DNA from: Phocoena phocoena
Taxonomy: Eukaryota; Chordata; Mammalia; Artiodactyla; Phocoenidae
NCBI RefSeq assembly: GCF_963924675.1
Contig: NC_089236.1
Span: 28,295,319 to 28,359,318, forward strand
Reading direction: 5' to 3'
Length of the DNA: 64,000 nt
A program made the translations under genes and the position numbers. Shown here one piece after another: positions 23,820 through 37,034 of this stretch (positions are counted from its first letter, which is position 1; every line of letters begins with the position of its first letter). The notes beneath the pieces were generated by a model. It worked only from the letters and a program-made list of their open reading frames with translations, had not been told where the DNA came from and made no database searches.

Positions 23820-24200
23820 AGGGGATACAGGATGGAGAAAAACATGGTCCTGGCCTTAGATAGTTAAGGCGCATATTAAAGAAATAATTTCATTAAGCTC
23901 AGACTGTTGTATCTTCCCGTACTTAGAAAAGTGCTAAATTCATTAACTTGAGATGTCTGTTTTTTCTTTAATTAGCAGCAATCTTTTGATGTTCTGGCTA
24001 CCTGGTTTTTTTTTTGTTTGTTTGTTTTGTTTCGTTTTCTGCAAAAACTCCTATATACCCTGGCTCCTCCCTTGCGTCTTCAAAACAGCCCCTCAGAACT
24101 ATCTGAGAGTCTGCATTCTGTGTTTAAGTCTTCAGTATGTCTGCCAAATAAAACATAATTCTCAATTTTTAGGTCGTGCATTTTTTTTTTTCAGTTAACC
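23820..24200 (+). mobile_element. solo LTR-like element (family shared with 10430-10866)
   Basis: Has AATAAA at 24147-24152, a tcctatatac box near 24048 and the terminal gtgcatttttttt followed by cagtta, in the same order as the element at 10430-10866. A T/G-rich tract at about 24008-24035 looks like a later expansion. Boundaries are approximate. Confidence 0.6.
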
Positions 24201-24249
24201 CAGCAAAGGTCTAACCATAAAATCTTCTTTGTCGCTGAAGTTCTGAGAT

Positions 24250-24740
24250 ATATCTCCCACTTTTTTCAGTTCTTATTTCTGCTGAAACAGTACCACAAAT
24301 TTAGTGTCTTAAAACCATGCAAATTAATTTTCTTACATTTCTGCAAGTCAGAAATCCTAAAGTAAAGGTGCTGTCAGTGCTATATTCCTTCTGGAGTTTC
24401 TAGGAAACAATCCTTCTCTTGCTTTCCAGCTTCTAGACTCAGTCTGAACTTCTTGGCTCATGGCTCCTTCCTTCAGCTACAAACTGTATGATTCCAACCT
24501 CTGTCTCTGTTACCACATATCATTCTCTGATGCTCTGTCCCCCTTTCTATCTTATAAAGACTCTTGTAATTATATTGCACTCACCCAAATAATCCAGGAT
24601 AATCTTTTCACCTCAAAATTCTTAGCTTAGTCACACCAAAAAGTCCCTTTTGCCATGTAATGTAACATATTCACAGGTCCAGAGATTAACTTGTAGAGGT
24701 CTTGGGGGGATATTGTGCCTACTATAGTCTCCCTTGTGTC
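24250..24740 (+). repeat. mammalian interspersed repeat (pair with 26645-27105), LTR-like
   Basis: Colinear with 26645-27105 across nearly 450 bp. Shared words include accacaaatttagtgtctta versus the diverged counterpart, ttctggagtttctagg / ttggaggctctaggg, ccatgtaatgtaacatattc / ccatgtaatataacatattc and the closing gtctatcat-like end. The two copies are old and independently diverged. I recognise the type as an ancient mammalian LTR or similar repeat but cannot name it. Confidence 0.65.
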
Positions 24741-25019
24741 CCCCGATACTCATGTGTTCTCCACGTGTAAACTATATTCACCCCATCCCAACATTTCCGT
24801 AAGTCTAAAACCACTATAGCATCATTTCAAAGTCCAAAATCTCATCTAAACTTTATCAGCCTCAAAGTTCCAAATATCATCATCTAAATTACATATAAGG
24901 GAAGATCTGACTATAACACTTCCTGAGACAAAATTCCTCTCCATGTGTAAGTTCAAGGAACTCAAGAAACAATTTAACTGCTTAAGATAAAATTGTGGGT
25001 CAGGCGTAACATTTAAAAG

Positions 25020-25203
25020 CACAACCATTTTAGGGGCTTCCCTGGTGGCGCAGTGGTTGTGTCCGCCTGCCGCTGCAGGGGACATGGGTTCGTGCTCCAG
25101 TCCGGGAAGATCCCACATGCCGCGGAGCGGCTGGGCGCATGAGCCATGGACGCTGGGCCTGCGCGTCCGGAGCAAAAATTCGCATAAAAACACAACCATT
25201 TTA
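25020..25203 (+). mobile_element. CHR-type SINE, copy 3, short 3' end
   Basis: A plus-strand SINE body at 25033-25190 between 13-bp duplications cacaaccatttta (25020-25032 and 25191-25203). It has the usual head and A and B boxes, but stops after gcgcgtccggagc. It lacks the usual distal segment seen in the other copies and ends in an A-rich tail. It is either a truncated variant or an internally primed insertion. Confidence 0.93.
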
Positions 25204-25732
25204 AAAGAGAGAAAATGGAAGGAAAAAAAATTCTTAGAAATTTTGAAAGTCAGCCTGACAAACCCCATCAGGTTTTAAGCCCTAAGAAGAACCATTTCTG
25301 GTTCTGAAGTCAATTCTTCCCTGACTTCATGCTTCTTGGTTCAGCCCTCAGAGTCATCCTTCTTTTACAAGAAAGGTATTGTAGCATGTGTTTTCATCTG
25401 AGTAGTTTTATTAGCCATTAACTTGCCTGTAGAACTTTGGGAGTTTTCCAGCTTTAGTTTATTTTGTCCTGTCTCTGTCCCTTTCCATCCAAGACAGCAG
25501 CGTTTCTGCTGTTATAACATTCACAAGAGCATTGTGCATCACAATGTATGTCTCAAGGGATCATTTAATTAGACACAAGATTGGTACACAGATCTTTCCT
25601 AGATAATCTCATCTTTATTTCTGGCTTTTTTTTTGAGAGGAATCTGTGAATGACATGCCTAATCTCTTCAAAGAATCTTCAGTGCAACAGGATTTTTTGT
25701 TCCTTTAGAAGCACTCTCAGAATATTGTACAA

Positions 25733-25880
25733 TCCAAGTATCTCTGCCTGGTTACAGATAGTTACTTATTAAGTAACATGTAATTGATAAGTAACCTATA
25801 ATTTATGAGTATTTATAATTGATGAGATGCAGCTCCACCTGGAAACAGAAGCTTGTTATGTACCTGTGAAGAAACACAAA
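25733..25880 (+). repeat. unclassified dispersed repeat (pair with 13325-13480)
   Basis: Second copy of the repeat described at 13325-13480, with the same order of conserved words and moderate divergence. Confidence 0.6.
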
Positions 25881-26644
25881 ACCAGCAGCATGGTGTCTCC
25901 AGAGCATGCTTGCCTTACAATTAATCTTCTAATTTTAGCATCTCTTGAAATCTGGATAAGTGAAGAAGTTCCCCAGACATCAAATCCTGCTTCCTTTTTT
26001 CTTAACAGTTCTTCCTCAATTCATTTCATTTCTTTCACATTATAGTAACAACAGTAAGTGAAAACAGCAAGAGGAAACCAGGCTTCATCTTAAACACTGC
26101 TTAGAAATTATCTTTGGCTAAATGTCCTTGTTTGTCACTTAAAAATTCTACTTTCTGTATAACTCTAAGATACAATTCAGCTAAGCTTTCTACTGTTATA
26201 TAACAAAGAGATACTTTCCTACTTATCAATAATGTATTCCTCATTTCCTTCTGAATCCTCACCAGCAGCATTTTTAATACCCATATTTAATGGCTAACAG
26301 GAGTCTCTAAACAATTTATGTTTTCTCTAACAAGATATGTTTTCTCTTCCATACTCCTCACTTCTGAGTTCTTACCAGCAAAGTTTTTAATATCTGTTCT
26401 GATAGTTTGTTTCTGATTATTTAAATATCCTCTAAGAAAATATACCTTTTATCTATCATGTTCTACACTTCCTACTGATTACTTACTAACAAAGTGGTTA
26501 ATATCCATATTTCTACTAACAATCTCTTCAAGGGAATCAAGGTTTTTCCTATCATGCTCCTTAAAACTCTTTCAGCCTCTACCCATTACCCAATTGCAAA
26601 GCCACTTCCACATTTTTAGTTTTTGTAATAGCAGCGTCCCACTT

Positions 26645-27105
26645 CATTATTCATTGCTACTATAAGCATTACCAAAATATTGTCTTAAAACAACTCAAAT
26701 TTATTATCTTACTGCTTTGGGGTCCGAAATCTTAAAACCAAGGTAAGGGCATGGTTACATTTATTTTGGAGGCTCTAGGGAAGAATTATTTCCTTGCCTT
26801 TTTCAGGTTCTAGAGGACATCTGAAATTCTCAGCCTGCAGCTCCTTCTTCTATTTCAAAGTTTACCGCTCCGATTCTCTGCCTGTTGTGTCTCCTCTGAC
26901 TCTCTGTCTCAATTGTTTAAAGATCCTTGTGATTACACTGGGCTTACCCGGATCATCCAGGATATTCTTCTCATCTCAAGACCCATAACTTAGCCACATG
27001 TTCAAACACCTTTTGCCATGTAATATAACATATTCACAAGTTCCAGGAGTTAGGATGTTAACATCTTTGAGGAGCCATTGTTTTGTCTATCATACCCACC
27101 TAAAG
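26645..27105 (+). repeat. mammalian interspersed repeat (pair with 24250-24740)
   Basis: Second copy of the LTR-like repeat, in the same orientation about 2.4 kb downstream of the first. Divergence between the two is large enough that they are independent old insertions rather than a recent tandem duplication. Confidence 0.65.
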
Positions 27106-28594
27106 ACACTGGACAGCTCAAACTGGGGAAAACCTCTCACTACCATCATAAAACAGCAGGGATCTTTGGATTTCCCAGAGATAGCATATAACTGAAGAAA
27201 TCCAAAATTACCTGGCAAAGTCTCTGAAAATGAAAATGTCTTTGGAACCAAAGCACACAAGAGTAAGGCAAGACATGTTTGTTAAACCTAAACATTGAAT
27301 TCCTGCTAAAATAAAATATTTACATAAGATCCAAGTCAAATGATATAATAGACAAAATGTCCAGGCTATCATAAAAAAATCACTCATCTTACTAAGAAAC
27401 TGGAAAAATAAATCACAATAGATGTTAACACTAAGATGAATCAGATGTTGGGAGTATCTGACAAGTGTTTTAAAGCAGATATCTTCAAAATGTTTCAACA
27501 ATAAATTAAAGATTCTCCTGAAATAAATTTAAAAACTCTGCAAATTAATATGTTATAAAAAACCAAATGTAAATTACAGAACAAAAAATACAAAACAAAA
27601 ATTTCACTCAGTTGGTTCAGTAGTAGACTGGAAATTACATAGATAGAATCAGTAAACTTGTGGAAAGAAAATATAATTCACATAATCTGAACAAGTATGG
27701 ACTAAAAAAATGAACAAAGCCTTAGGAACAATGTGTTAATAGCAAAGGGTACACCATTTGTGTCATCAGAGTCATAGAGAAGAGAAGAAGGAGAATATAC
27801 CTAAAAGGAGGTCTGAAGAATTAATGGCTGAAAACGTCCTACATTTGGAAAAATAAATAACCCACAGATTCAAAATACTTAGCAAACCCTAAAATGAAAA
27901 AAAACTAAAAGAATTCCTCCCCAGACATACAACAATTCAATTTTGAAAACTAAAGACAAAAAAAAATCAGGAAAACAGCCAGAAAGAAATGACACATTAC
28001 TTATAGGGGAACATTAATTTGAATAAGTGTAGATTTCCTATTTGAAAGTAAAGAGGCAGAAGGAAGTACCACAATCTTTTTCCATTGTTGGATGAAAAGT
28101 ACTGTCAACCTCAAATTTTTATTCTTTGAAACTATCTTTCAGAAATGACAGGGAAATAAAGACATTTTCAAATGAAGGTAAGCTTTAAAAAAAATGTCTA
28201 TAACAAACCTATTCTTAAAGATTGACTAATTCAAAGCCTTGGAAATAAGAATCACATTGTTCACAGTAGAATCTGGGATAAGACCATCTACTATCATCCT
28301 TTTCTCTTTGGATTCTGTAGTTCTCTCTACTCCTCCCACAGCCTACATATAAAATGCTCCACAGTCCATCTGTGTAATACTCACCTTCACAAACATAACT
28401 TACTTTAGCTGAATTTAATTTTCAGATTCAATTCTACTGAAAATCAAGTCTAAACAGATAAAAATAATACTCACTCAAGACTTGCTATAGTTTTTTTCAG
28501 TAATTGTGCCACTCAATATAAACTAACATTTACTTAACTAAACACAAAAGTTCCTTGAAACCAAGGATAATGCAATGGTATTTTGGGTAGTCTT
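27106..28594. other. AT-rich intergenic DNA, no gene seen
   Basis: A-rich on the plus strand, with stretches resembling a very old LINE tail but without a recognisable protein match. No gene is supported. Confidence 0.5.
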
Positions 28595-28826
28595 TATAAT
28601 GCTTTTTTTTTTTTTTTTTGTGGTACACGGGCCTCTCACTGTTGTGGTCTCTCCCGTTGCAGAGCATAGGCTCCAGACACGCAGGCCCAGCGGCCATGGC
28701 TCACGGGCCCAGCCGCTCCACTGCATGTGGGATCTTCCCGGACCGGGGCACGAACCCATGTCCCCTGCATTGGCGGGTGGACTCTCAACCACTGCACCAC
28801 CAGGGAAGCCCCCTATAATGCTTTTT
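28595..28826 (-). mobile_element. CHR-type SINE, copy 4
   Basis: Reverse-oriented body at 28608-28813 with a poly-T tail, flanked by 13-bp duplications tataatgcttttt (28595-28607 and 28814-28826). CpGs are partly retained. Confidence 0.94.
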
Positions 28827-29819
28827 ATTAAGAATTAATCTGCTCAAGACTTTGAGGTTGTTTTCACTTATGATATTTGAGTATATTTTACTTTATACAT
28901 TAGAATTTGTGAAGAAACGATCAGATTACATCTAGCATATTGTTTTAATCTCCACTTAACATGTTTTATAATTGCTTACAAACTGAAGAGACTCAAAAGG
29001 AGCTGCTAGTTGATTGACCAATTTCCCTATGTGCATAATTGGTATAGTACATGCCACATAAATTTACATTACTACTACAAATAATTATTATAACAAGTAA
29101 TTATGTAGTGCTTACTATGCACCAAAATCTAATCTATGTGGTCCACATAGATGAATTCATTTAATTATTCAATATGCTTATTTAATAAATAGTGAATCTG
29201 TGTTATCACAAGGGTAAATAATTTGTAAAAAGTCATACTTTAATCAGTATTGGTTAACTGCTATAACAAACAAGTCCCAAATCTCAGTGAAATAATAAAA
29301 TAAAGGTTTGGTTTTATTTAGGTCAAATCCAATGGAAATATTTCTGGTCAGTTGGCTCCCCTACAAAGCCCTCCTTGAAGTGGAAGTGAAGCTCACTAGC
29401 TGATGCCATGTTGTACCTCTGCCATCTTGTGGTTTCTAGTTGACCCTGACACCACTGAGTCTGCAGTCAGAGAGAAGAGAGCATGAGGAAATCATACAAC
29501 ACACTTAACTGGGACCTGGAATTGACACATGTTACATTAGACAAACCTAAGTCCATGTCCTCCTCTATGAGATATGAGAAATTAGAAGATATGATAATAT
29601 GTTTCTTAGTAAGGCAGCCAGTTTCAAGAAAAAAGATTCTTACTATGGAAGGGAAATGAATCTCTAGTTGTTACCCAGTCATCTATGATGCAGTGAGTAA
29701 ACTGAAATATAACCTCAGGAATTTGGCTCTCAAGACTGTGCTACACTATTCTGTGATAAACAAAACTAGGATAAATAATACATATTTTATAGTACAGTAT
29801 ATATAATAGTACAGTATAT
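28827..29819. other. AT-rich intergenic DNA with one old repeat
   Basis: No gene. From about 29240 to 29560 the text (ctgctataacaaacaagtcc, tgccatcttgtgg) looks like an old mammalian interspersed repeat that I cannot name. Confidence 0.45.
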
Positions 29820-29821
29820 AA

Positions 29822-30312
29822 TACAGGGATACCTTGGAGATACTACAGGTTTGATTCCAGACCACCACAATAAAGCAAATATCACAATAAAGCAAGTCAT
29901 GTGATTTTTTGTGTTCCCAGTTTATATAAAAGTTATGTTTACACTATACTGTAGTCTATTATGTGTGTAATAGCATTATGTCTAAAAGAACAATGTACAT
30001 ACCTTAATTAAAAAATATTTTATTGCTAAGAAATGCTAACCATCATCTGAGCCTTTATCAAGTCATAATCTTTTTGAAAGAACATTATCAAAGTTCACTG
30101 ACCACAGATCACCATAACAAATATAATAATAATGAAAAACTTTGAACTATTGTGAGAATTACCAAAATGTGAGATAGAGACACAAAGGGAGCTGTTGGAA
30201 AATGGCACCTATAGATTTGTTTAATGCATGTTAATCACAAACCTTTCATTTTTAAAAAACATAGTATCTGTGAAGTGCAAAAAAAAAAACAAAAAGAAAG
30301 CATAGTATTCCC
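29822..30312 (+). mobile_element. non-autonomous DNA transposon, Tigger/pogo-like (tentative)
   Basis: Begins acagggataccttggagata and ends agcatagtattccc; these ends are imperfect inverted repeats of one another with TA at the margins. The inside keeps the AT-rich arrangement of a mammalian mariner-superfamily element with most of the transposase region missing. The family label is from memory of the terminal pattern and should be treated as tentative. Confidence 0.55.
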
Positions 30313-30869
30313 ATATATGTGAATAGATAATATAGTGTAGTATAATGATGTTTGGTATATACTAGTCATTCAACAAAGGTTGGCTATTATTCTATTATTA
30401 AAGAATTAGTAAGAGAAACCATTTCAACAAGTATAAGAATAAAAGGTTACAAGGATATTGTATTGAATACAAAGGTAGGGATGAAATACACTTATGATGA
30501 AAGAAAATATAGAAAAACTTAGCAGAGAAGTAGAAACTATGAAAAAAGAAACAAATAGAAATTATGACTGAATAGAAAAACTGAATTAAAAATATAATAA
30601 TTCACTGGATATGTTTAACAGCATAATATATGGCAGAGAACAAAATTAACTTTTAAAATAGATCTATAGAATACTAGATTTCATAAATGTTAACTCAGAG
30701 TATTAATGGGGTTATTTAAAGAAAGTCATAGTCATGAGGCAATCAATAGCTTGCATTTAGTTGGAAAAATGTCCAATAAAATTAGCCTATAATCAAATTT
30801 TTAAAATAATATGTATAAATATGTACACATATGTATATTTTTACTTTAACTTGTCATTATAAAGGCATA

Positions 30870-31153
30870 TTTCAATCTTTCCTCCATATTCTCGGATGAT
30901 GGCTTTCTTTTTGATATGTTTTCATAAAAGTGTAGGAAATGAAATTTTGTATTTAGTCCCAAATTTGAATTGATTAAAAAAAATAAAAACCAAAATGTCA
31001 ATTTTCAGATAGAAAATCCAAAAGTATTTTGTAAGAAAGAAACACTAGATATAATACACAAAATATTTTGAGAGATGCCCAGGGAATAACTTTTTTCAGT
31101 TGGAATTTTCATTGCAATATATCTTACAAATTGCTGAAGGTTGTAGCAAGCAA
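30870..31153 (+). repeat. source copy of a 284-bp local duplication
   Basis: Identical by eye to 32004-32296, except that the second copy has a 9-bp tandem duplication of aaacactag. The flanks of this copy do not resemble L1, so it is probably the original. Confidence 0.95.
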
Positions 31154-31499
31154 GAATTGTAACATGATTTAAAATGGTTTGCCCTTTACAGAACTCTGAC
31201 TATATGTATTTGTGATCATGTATTTAGTTTGTGGCAGGCTTCAAGAAGGAAACATACACACATACATAAACACAGACACAAAAACTAAGTATACAAAGTA
31301 CAAGAAAGTGACATATGTACTTGTATTTTATTTTTATATAAAACCAAACAGATACAATTACTGAAAAATTCAACTGAAAAATCTTGATATTTATATGAAA
31401 CATGCCAAATCAGGATTTTGAATTAAAACTTCTAATTTAATCTAGATAGCAAGGATGAATTTGGTATAACAACTATGGATTAAAACAATAAATTTACAA

Positions 31500-31530
<31 letters not shown>

Positions 31531-31534
31531 TATC
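31500..31534. repeat. (TA)n-rich simple repeat
   Basis: A run of TATATA interrupted by a G. No function is inferred. Confidence 0.85.
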
Positions 31535-31854
31535 AAATTTGGAGTTAAAAATTTGAAGAAAACTGAGCATCGTATTGATGTGATGAGAAAATTAAGAAAT
31601 GTGTAATACTCAAGAATTTATAATGAAATTAGAATATTTGAACTTGATTCTTATGTAATATTAGAGAAATCCTTCAGGCATGTAAGCAGAATTTTCTCTA
31701 TAAAATATTACTCTGTCTCTAATCAAAACCAAGATGTTAATCTAAATGTTTAGACTGATTGCAAATTAAAGCATCTTCTTAGGAAACAGTGGAGGAAACA
31801 TATTTTTAAGAACAAAAATATACATTTGAGATTCAGTTGAAAGATGTAAATAAA

Positions 31855-33375
31855 AAATTTTAAACCACTTTATTGAGGTATGATTGACATATGAAAAGCT
31901 TTACATATTTAACGTATAGAACTTGATGAGTTTGTAGATAATATATGCCTTTGAAAACTTCATCAGAATCTATGCCATAAACATATCCATCACCTCCAAA
32001 AGTTTTCAATCTTTCCTCCATATTCTCGGATGATGGCTTTCTTTTTGATATGTTTTCATAAAAGTGTAGGAAATGAAATTTTGTATTTAGTCCCAAATTT
32101 GAATTGATTAAAAAAAATAAAAACCAAAATGTCAATTTTCAGATAGAAAATCCAAAAGTATTTTGTAAGAAAGAAACACTAGAAACACTAGATATAATAC
32201 ACAAAATATTTTGAGAGATGCCCAGGGAATAACTTTTTTCAGTTGGAATTTTCATTGCAATATATCTTACAAATTGCTGAAGGTTGTAGCAAGCAATGAT
32301 AAAGAAGATATTCTTTATCATTATTTTATTTTTTATGAAAAGAGCACAACATAAGATCTACCTTCTTAGTAAGTTTTTAAGTATACAATACAATACTGTT
32401 AACTTTAGGCACTATGCTGTTTCATACCCTTTGACTGATACTTTGCTGTTTCTCCCCACCTTGAGGCCCTGACAACCACCATCCTATTGATAATTCTCTG
32501 CTTCTATGAGTTTCACTATTTTAGATACCTCGTATATGTGGTATCATGTAATATCTGTTCTTTTGTTTCTGACTTTTTACTTAGCATAGTGTCTTCCAGG
32601 TTTATCCATGTTGTCACAAATGGCAGAATTTACTTTTTTTTAAGGCTGAGTAATATTCCATTGTATGCACCTACTACATTTTCTTTATTCTTTTAACCAT
32701 CAGTGGACATTTAGGTTGCTTTCATGTCTTGGATATTGTGAATAATGCTGAAATAAACATGGGAGTAGAGATATCTCTTAGAGTTCCTGCTTTCGATTCC
32801 TTTGAATATATACCCAGAAGTGAGGCTGTTGGATCATACAGTAATTCTATTTTTAATTTTTTGAGGAAAATCTATACTGTTTTCTGTAGTGGCTGCACCA
32901 ATTTACATTTCCCTCAACAGTGTACAAAGTTTCTCTTTACTCCACATCCTCACCTACACATATTATTATTATTTTTGATAATGGACATCCTAAGAGATGT
33001 AAGATGATATCTCATTGTAGTTTTGATCTGTATTTTCCTGACTTTCCTGATGATAGGTGATGTAGAGCACATTTTATATATCTGTTAGTCATTTGTTGTT
33101 GGCCATTTGTATGTCTTCTTTGAAGAAATGTCTATTCAGGTCTTTTGCCAATTTTATAATGAGGTTTGTTTTTTTGCTATTGAGTCGTATGAGTTCCTTA
33201 CATATGTTGCATTTTTAACCCTTTTATAAGATATATGGTTTGCAAATATTTTTGTACCACTTTGCTTTTTCATGTGTTGCTTGTTTCCTCTATTGTTCAG
33301 AAACATTTTAGTTCCCACTTGCTTATTTTTGCTTTTGTCGCCTGTGTTTTTGGTGTCAGATGCCAAAATTTTAAA
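31855..33375 (-). mobile_element. old L1 fragment, 3' end, interrupted by the duplicated segment
   Basis: Minus-strand remnant of an ancient L1: 3' UTR text (ccactttattgaggtatgat) at 31865, then decayed ORF2 C-terminal DNA (gctgagtaatattccattgt near 32645, cagtggacatttaggttgc near 32701). Compared with L1-A it is strongly diverged and its frame is destroyed. The 3' UTR is split by the insertion at 32004-32320. Confidence 0.85.
32004..32296 (+). repeat. derived copy of the local duplication, inside an old L1
   Basis: Copy of 30870-31153 in direct orientation, 293 bp because of one extra aaacactag. It interrupts L1 3' UTR sequence and ends exactly where a perfect 10-bp inverted repeat begins (32297-32306 with 32311-32320, loop gata). 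There is no A-tail or target duplication, so it does not look like a transposition. Confidence 0.95.
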
Positions 33376-35240
33376 TTATTTTAAATAGATGTACCTAAAA
33401 ATAGATGCCAGATTAAAGGGAATGAGAAAAGAAAAGAAATGATATAAAATACAAAGATAGAAATAAGAAAAAAGAAGAGAAAAATGATAACTATAAGATA
33501 GAGGTAATATAACAGTAGTAACCATTCTTGTTTCAGAAGAAAAAAAGTGACCCTCTGGAAAGTGCTGCATGCATTGAAGATTTTGTGACCATTTGGTGGT
33601 AGATAGGAGAGAGTGGGTGGCTCTATAGGTTCCTCTGCTATAAAGTTATAAAGGTGGGATATTTTTGGAATCTGTGGGAAAATTCCCTTCTTAGCTGTAC
33701 TGTTCATGCTGTTAATCTTCTAAAGAAATCCAACTGTTATTTCTCCTACTGTCGAGATACTTAATTATTGTTGCACAGAGCAAAGAAATGATAAGATCTG
33801 AACAAAACAGATGGCTCAGCATTGCCAGAAAACTTATGTTTTTGACATGATTTTTATGAGACACAGAAGAAAGTAAAATTTTGTTGAAAATGTCCCAGAC
33901 TAATCAGCATATTTTTACAACACATATAGACATGTAGTGATTAGCGTACTATACCATTATTTCATATTTCTTCAATGATGTTTCTCTAAGTGCTTTATAA
34001 AAGCATAAAAGATGTGTAAATCATTTCTAAAGTATCAGATAATTAAGAATACTTGTTTGTTCATGAGTATAGCCAACTTGACAGGGTAATGCTCCTTTGC
34101 ATCTTTGCATGCCATCTTTGAAAATCAAGTGGAAATCTGGAGTTTTAATTCAATTAATTTGGGCTTTAAGCTTGTAGAGTTCTTTGGATTTATTGAATGC
34201 ATTTGCCATGTTAATTTCTAATATATTGATTTACTTATTGAATTAAAATTAATTATTGTGCTCATGTTCATTTCTAGGCAATATATTATGACTAGTAATA
34301 TACATATTGATAGGAAAAGGCCTTGCTCTTTGGTGAATTATTACTCAAAGGGGGAGGTTAACATATGAATCTACAGTGTAAATTTTATTGTTATTAAGTA
34401 AGTATGAAGTTAGAGGCAAGACTTGAGGAACATAAAATTTGGGGCATTAAAGTCAAAATCTCAAGGCTAGGAAACTTTCTAGTATACATGATGACATTTA
34501 TATTTTGCAGAGCATTGGAAGTGTGTAAAGGCAAAGGTAAATGGAAAATGAATTCAAGTCTGTAAGAAAAGCATAAGAAAAAGCACCAATACATTATAAT
34601 GTGTGATGTAGGTAGCCAGACACAAACATGTAATACTTAAGGAAAGAATGTTGAAAGATAAACCTGAAGGGATAAGTAGTATTGAGTTTTGTTGGGGCCT
34701 TGTTTGATATGTGAAATATTAAATTTTATTCTATTAGTGAAAGAGAGCAGTATACATGTATAGAGGGATAAAATGAACCCCTTGGCTATAATATGAAAGA
34801 AGAATTTAAGGGATATATTGCTGAAATCATAACAGAGTAAATGTATTGTCAATAGTGAGATATGCATGCTTGCATGATTAGTAAGTTAATAAATAAGTCA
34901 ATGAAAACATGTATATATGTGCTAAAACACTGTTGAGTAAATGAAATCATACATTTTAGCTTTATTTTCTAATTTTAAATTTTTTTATAATTTTTTTTTT
35001 TAAAAAGATAAATAATAAATATGTTCGGGCTTCAGGTGAGGAGGCTGAAACTCAGAAGACAGGTGACTTTTCTATGGATGTACAGGAAGTAGTGTCACAT
35101 ATTTCACTTCCAAAACAATTTGTTTTACACTCTACTAATACCTCCATCAATATATAGAAATAATAACTTAAAATTCATCTTTACAGGAAATGTGTTTTCC
35201 TGTAAATATTAAGTAGTTATTATAGGTCATTTTTGTAGGT
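33376..35240. other. AT-rich intergenic DNA, no gene seen
   Basis: No domain-bearing frame on either strand. The sequence is plain AT-rich with homopolymer tracts. Confidence 0.55.
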
Positions 35241-35470
35241 AGAGTGGGTTTTTTTTTTTTTTTTTTTTTGCAGTACGCGGGCCTCTCACTGTTGTGGTCT
35301 CTCCCCTTGCGGAGCACAGGCTCCAGACACGCAGGCTCAGTGGCCATGGCTCACGGGCCCAGCCGCTCCGCAGCATGTGGGATCTTCCCAGACCAGGACA
35401 TGAACCCGTGTCCCCTGCATCGACAGGCTGACTCTCAACCACTGCGCCACCAGGGAAGCTCAAGAGTGGG
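35241..35470 (-). mobile_element. CHR-type SINE, copy 5
   Basis: Reverse-oriented body at 35249-35462 with a long poly-T tail. The duplication agagtggg is at 35241-35248 and 35463-35470. The body is close in sequence to copies 4 and 9. Confidence 0.93.
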
Positions 35471-36652
35471 ATTTTAAATCATTTCACCATTTAAACAGAT
35501 CGCTAAATTGATTAGATTGGTAAGATTGATTGATAGTGTTATATTTAATAAAATAAACCATCTGTAGAATTCCTTTTAATAATTTGTAAAAGCATATGAT
35601 ATCCTTTATTCTAAAATTAACTTTGATAGTTTTAACAACTGAATCACTTAAGCAAATACTATTATCAGATTTTTCTATAATTATTTGAAAACCTTACAAT
35701 CAAAGTAATATGCATATTAATTAAAACATGTGAGTCTACTCCTAAAAAATATGGAAAACTGGTAAATAAATTTTAATTTACTTTCTCATATTTTTGTTGA
35801 TTTTATTTAGCTTTATTTATGTTCAAACAATAGAGTGCTATTGGTAGAAATACATGAATTATTAATGATTTTAAATCTCAGTATAAAGTTTCCACACAAA
35901 TTTTTAATGAAACTGCTATGTGCTAATATAATTTTTAATGTTGAGCTCATCGTATACCTCTTTAAAAGCACTTTATTTTTCATCTGTGGAAGGCACCACA
36001 CATATTTTTATTTTATTTTATTGCTTCTCCTCTTGTCATCTCTTGCATTAGGGAAATTTCCCATATGTGCTCACTCTATTGGCTCATATGACATTGTCAT
36101 TATCTTTGAAATTATGAGTAGTGTGGTTTGTATATATCTGTCTTTTAATTTGTATTATTGTTACTGTGATAAAAATTGCGTTCAATTTGATACTTATTGT
36201 ATTCCACAGTTTTCAAGATGTACCCATATTGCTAATAGTCTAACTCAGGACTTGTGCTTATATCACACTCTACTGTCAAAGGCATGTAACATATTGCATA
36301 TTTCTCATATCTATTTCCTTGATGATAGAATATGGGATGCTACTATCTCACTGCTACCACAAATAAAGCTTCCATGAAGACCCAAGTATACACCTCTTTG
36401 GGGATCTGTGTAAGAGCTTTGCTGTGGTACACAAAAAGTAGAAGAATTGCGCTTCCTCACAGGGAATGATCATTTTAAAATTGATTAAATACTGCTAATT
36501 TTGTTTCCAGTTTAGATGAATGAGTTCAAGGAAAGCATGAAGTTCTCCATATCCCCAGACCTTGATATAAACTTGCTTTCACATTTAGTCAATCAAATAT
36601 ATATTAACTGTATTTTATATTTTATAATGTTTTCTTTTGTCTTAGGGTAGCT
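35471..36652. other. AT-rich intergenic DNA, no gene seen
   Basis: Contains a 180-codon frame at 35835-36377, but it is low-complexity, hydrophobic, unconserved to my eye and has no domain. I treat it as chance. Confidence 0.55.
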
Positions 36653-37034
36653 TTTTTTAAAACATCTTTATTAGAGTATAACTGCTTTACAATGATGTTA
36701 GTTTCTACATTATAACAAAGTGAACCAGCTGCACATATACGTTTATCCCCATATCTCTTCCCTCCTACGTCTCCCTCTCTCCCACCCTCCCTATCCCACC
36801 TCTCTAGGTGGTCACAAAGCACCGAGGTGATCTCCCTGTGCTATGCAGCTGCTTCCCACTAGCTATCAGTTTTACATATGGTAGTGTATATATGTCCATG
36901 ACACTCTCTCACTTTGTTCCAGATTACCATTCCCCCTCCCCATGTCCTCAAGTCCATTCTCTAATAGGTCTGCATCCTTATTCCCGTCCTGCCCCTAGGT
37001 TGTTCATGATCATTTTTTCTTTTCTTTTTTTTTT

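Noticed and set aside
35835..36377. 180-codon open frame as a host gene
   Set aside because: Low-complexity hydrophobic translation, no domain, no splice or promoter context, AT-rich surroundings.
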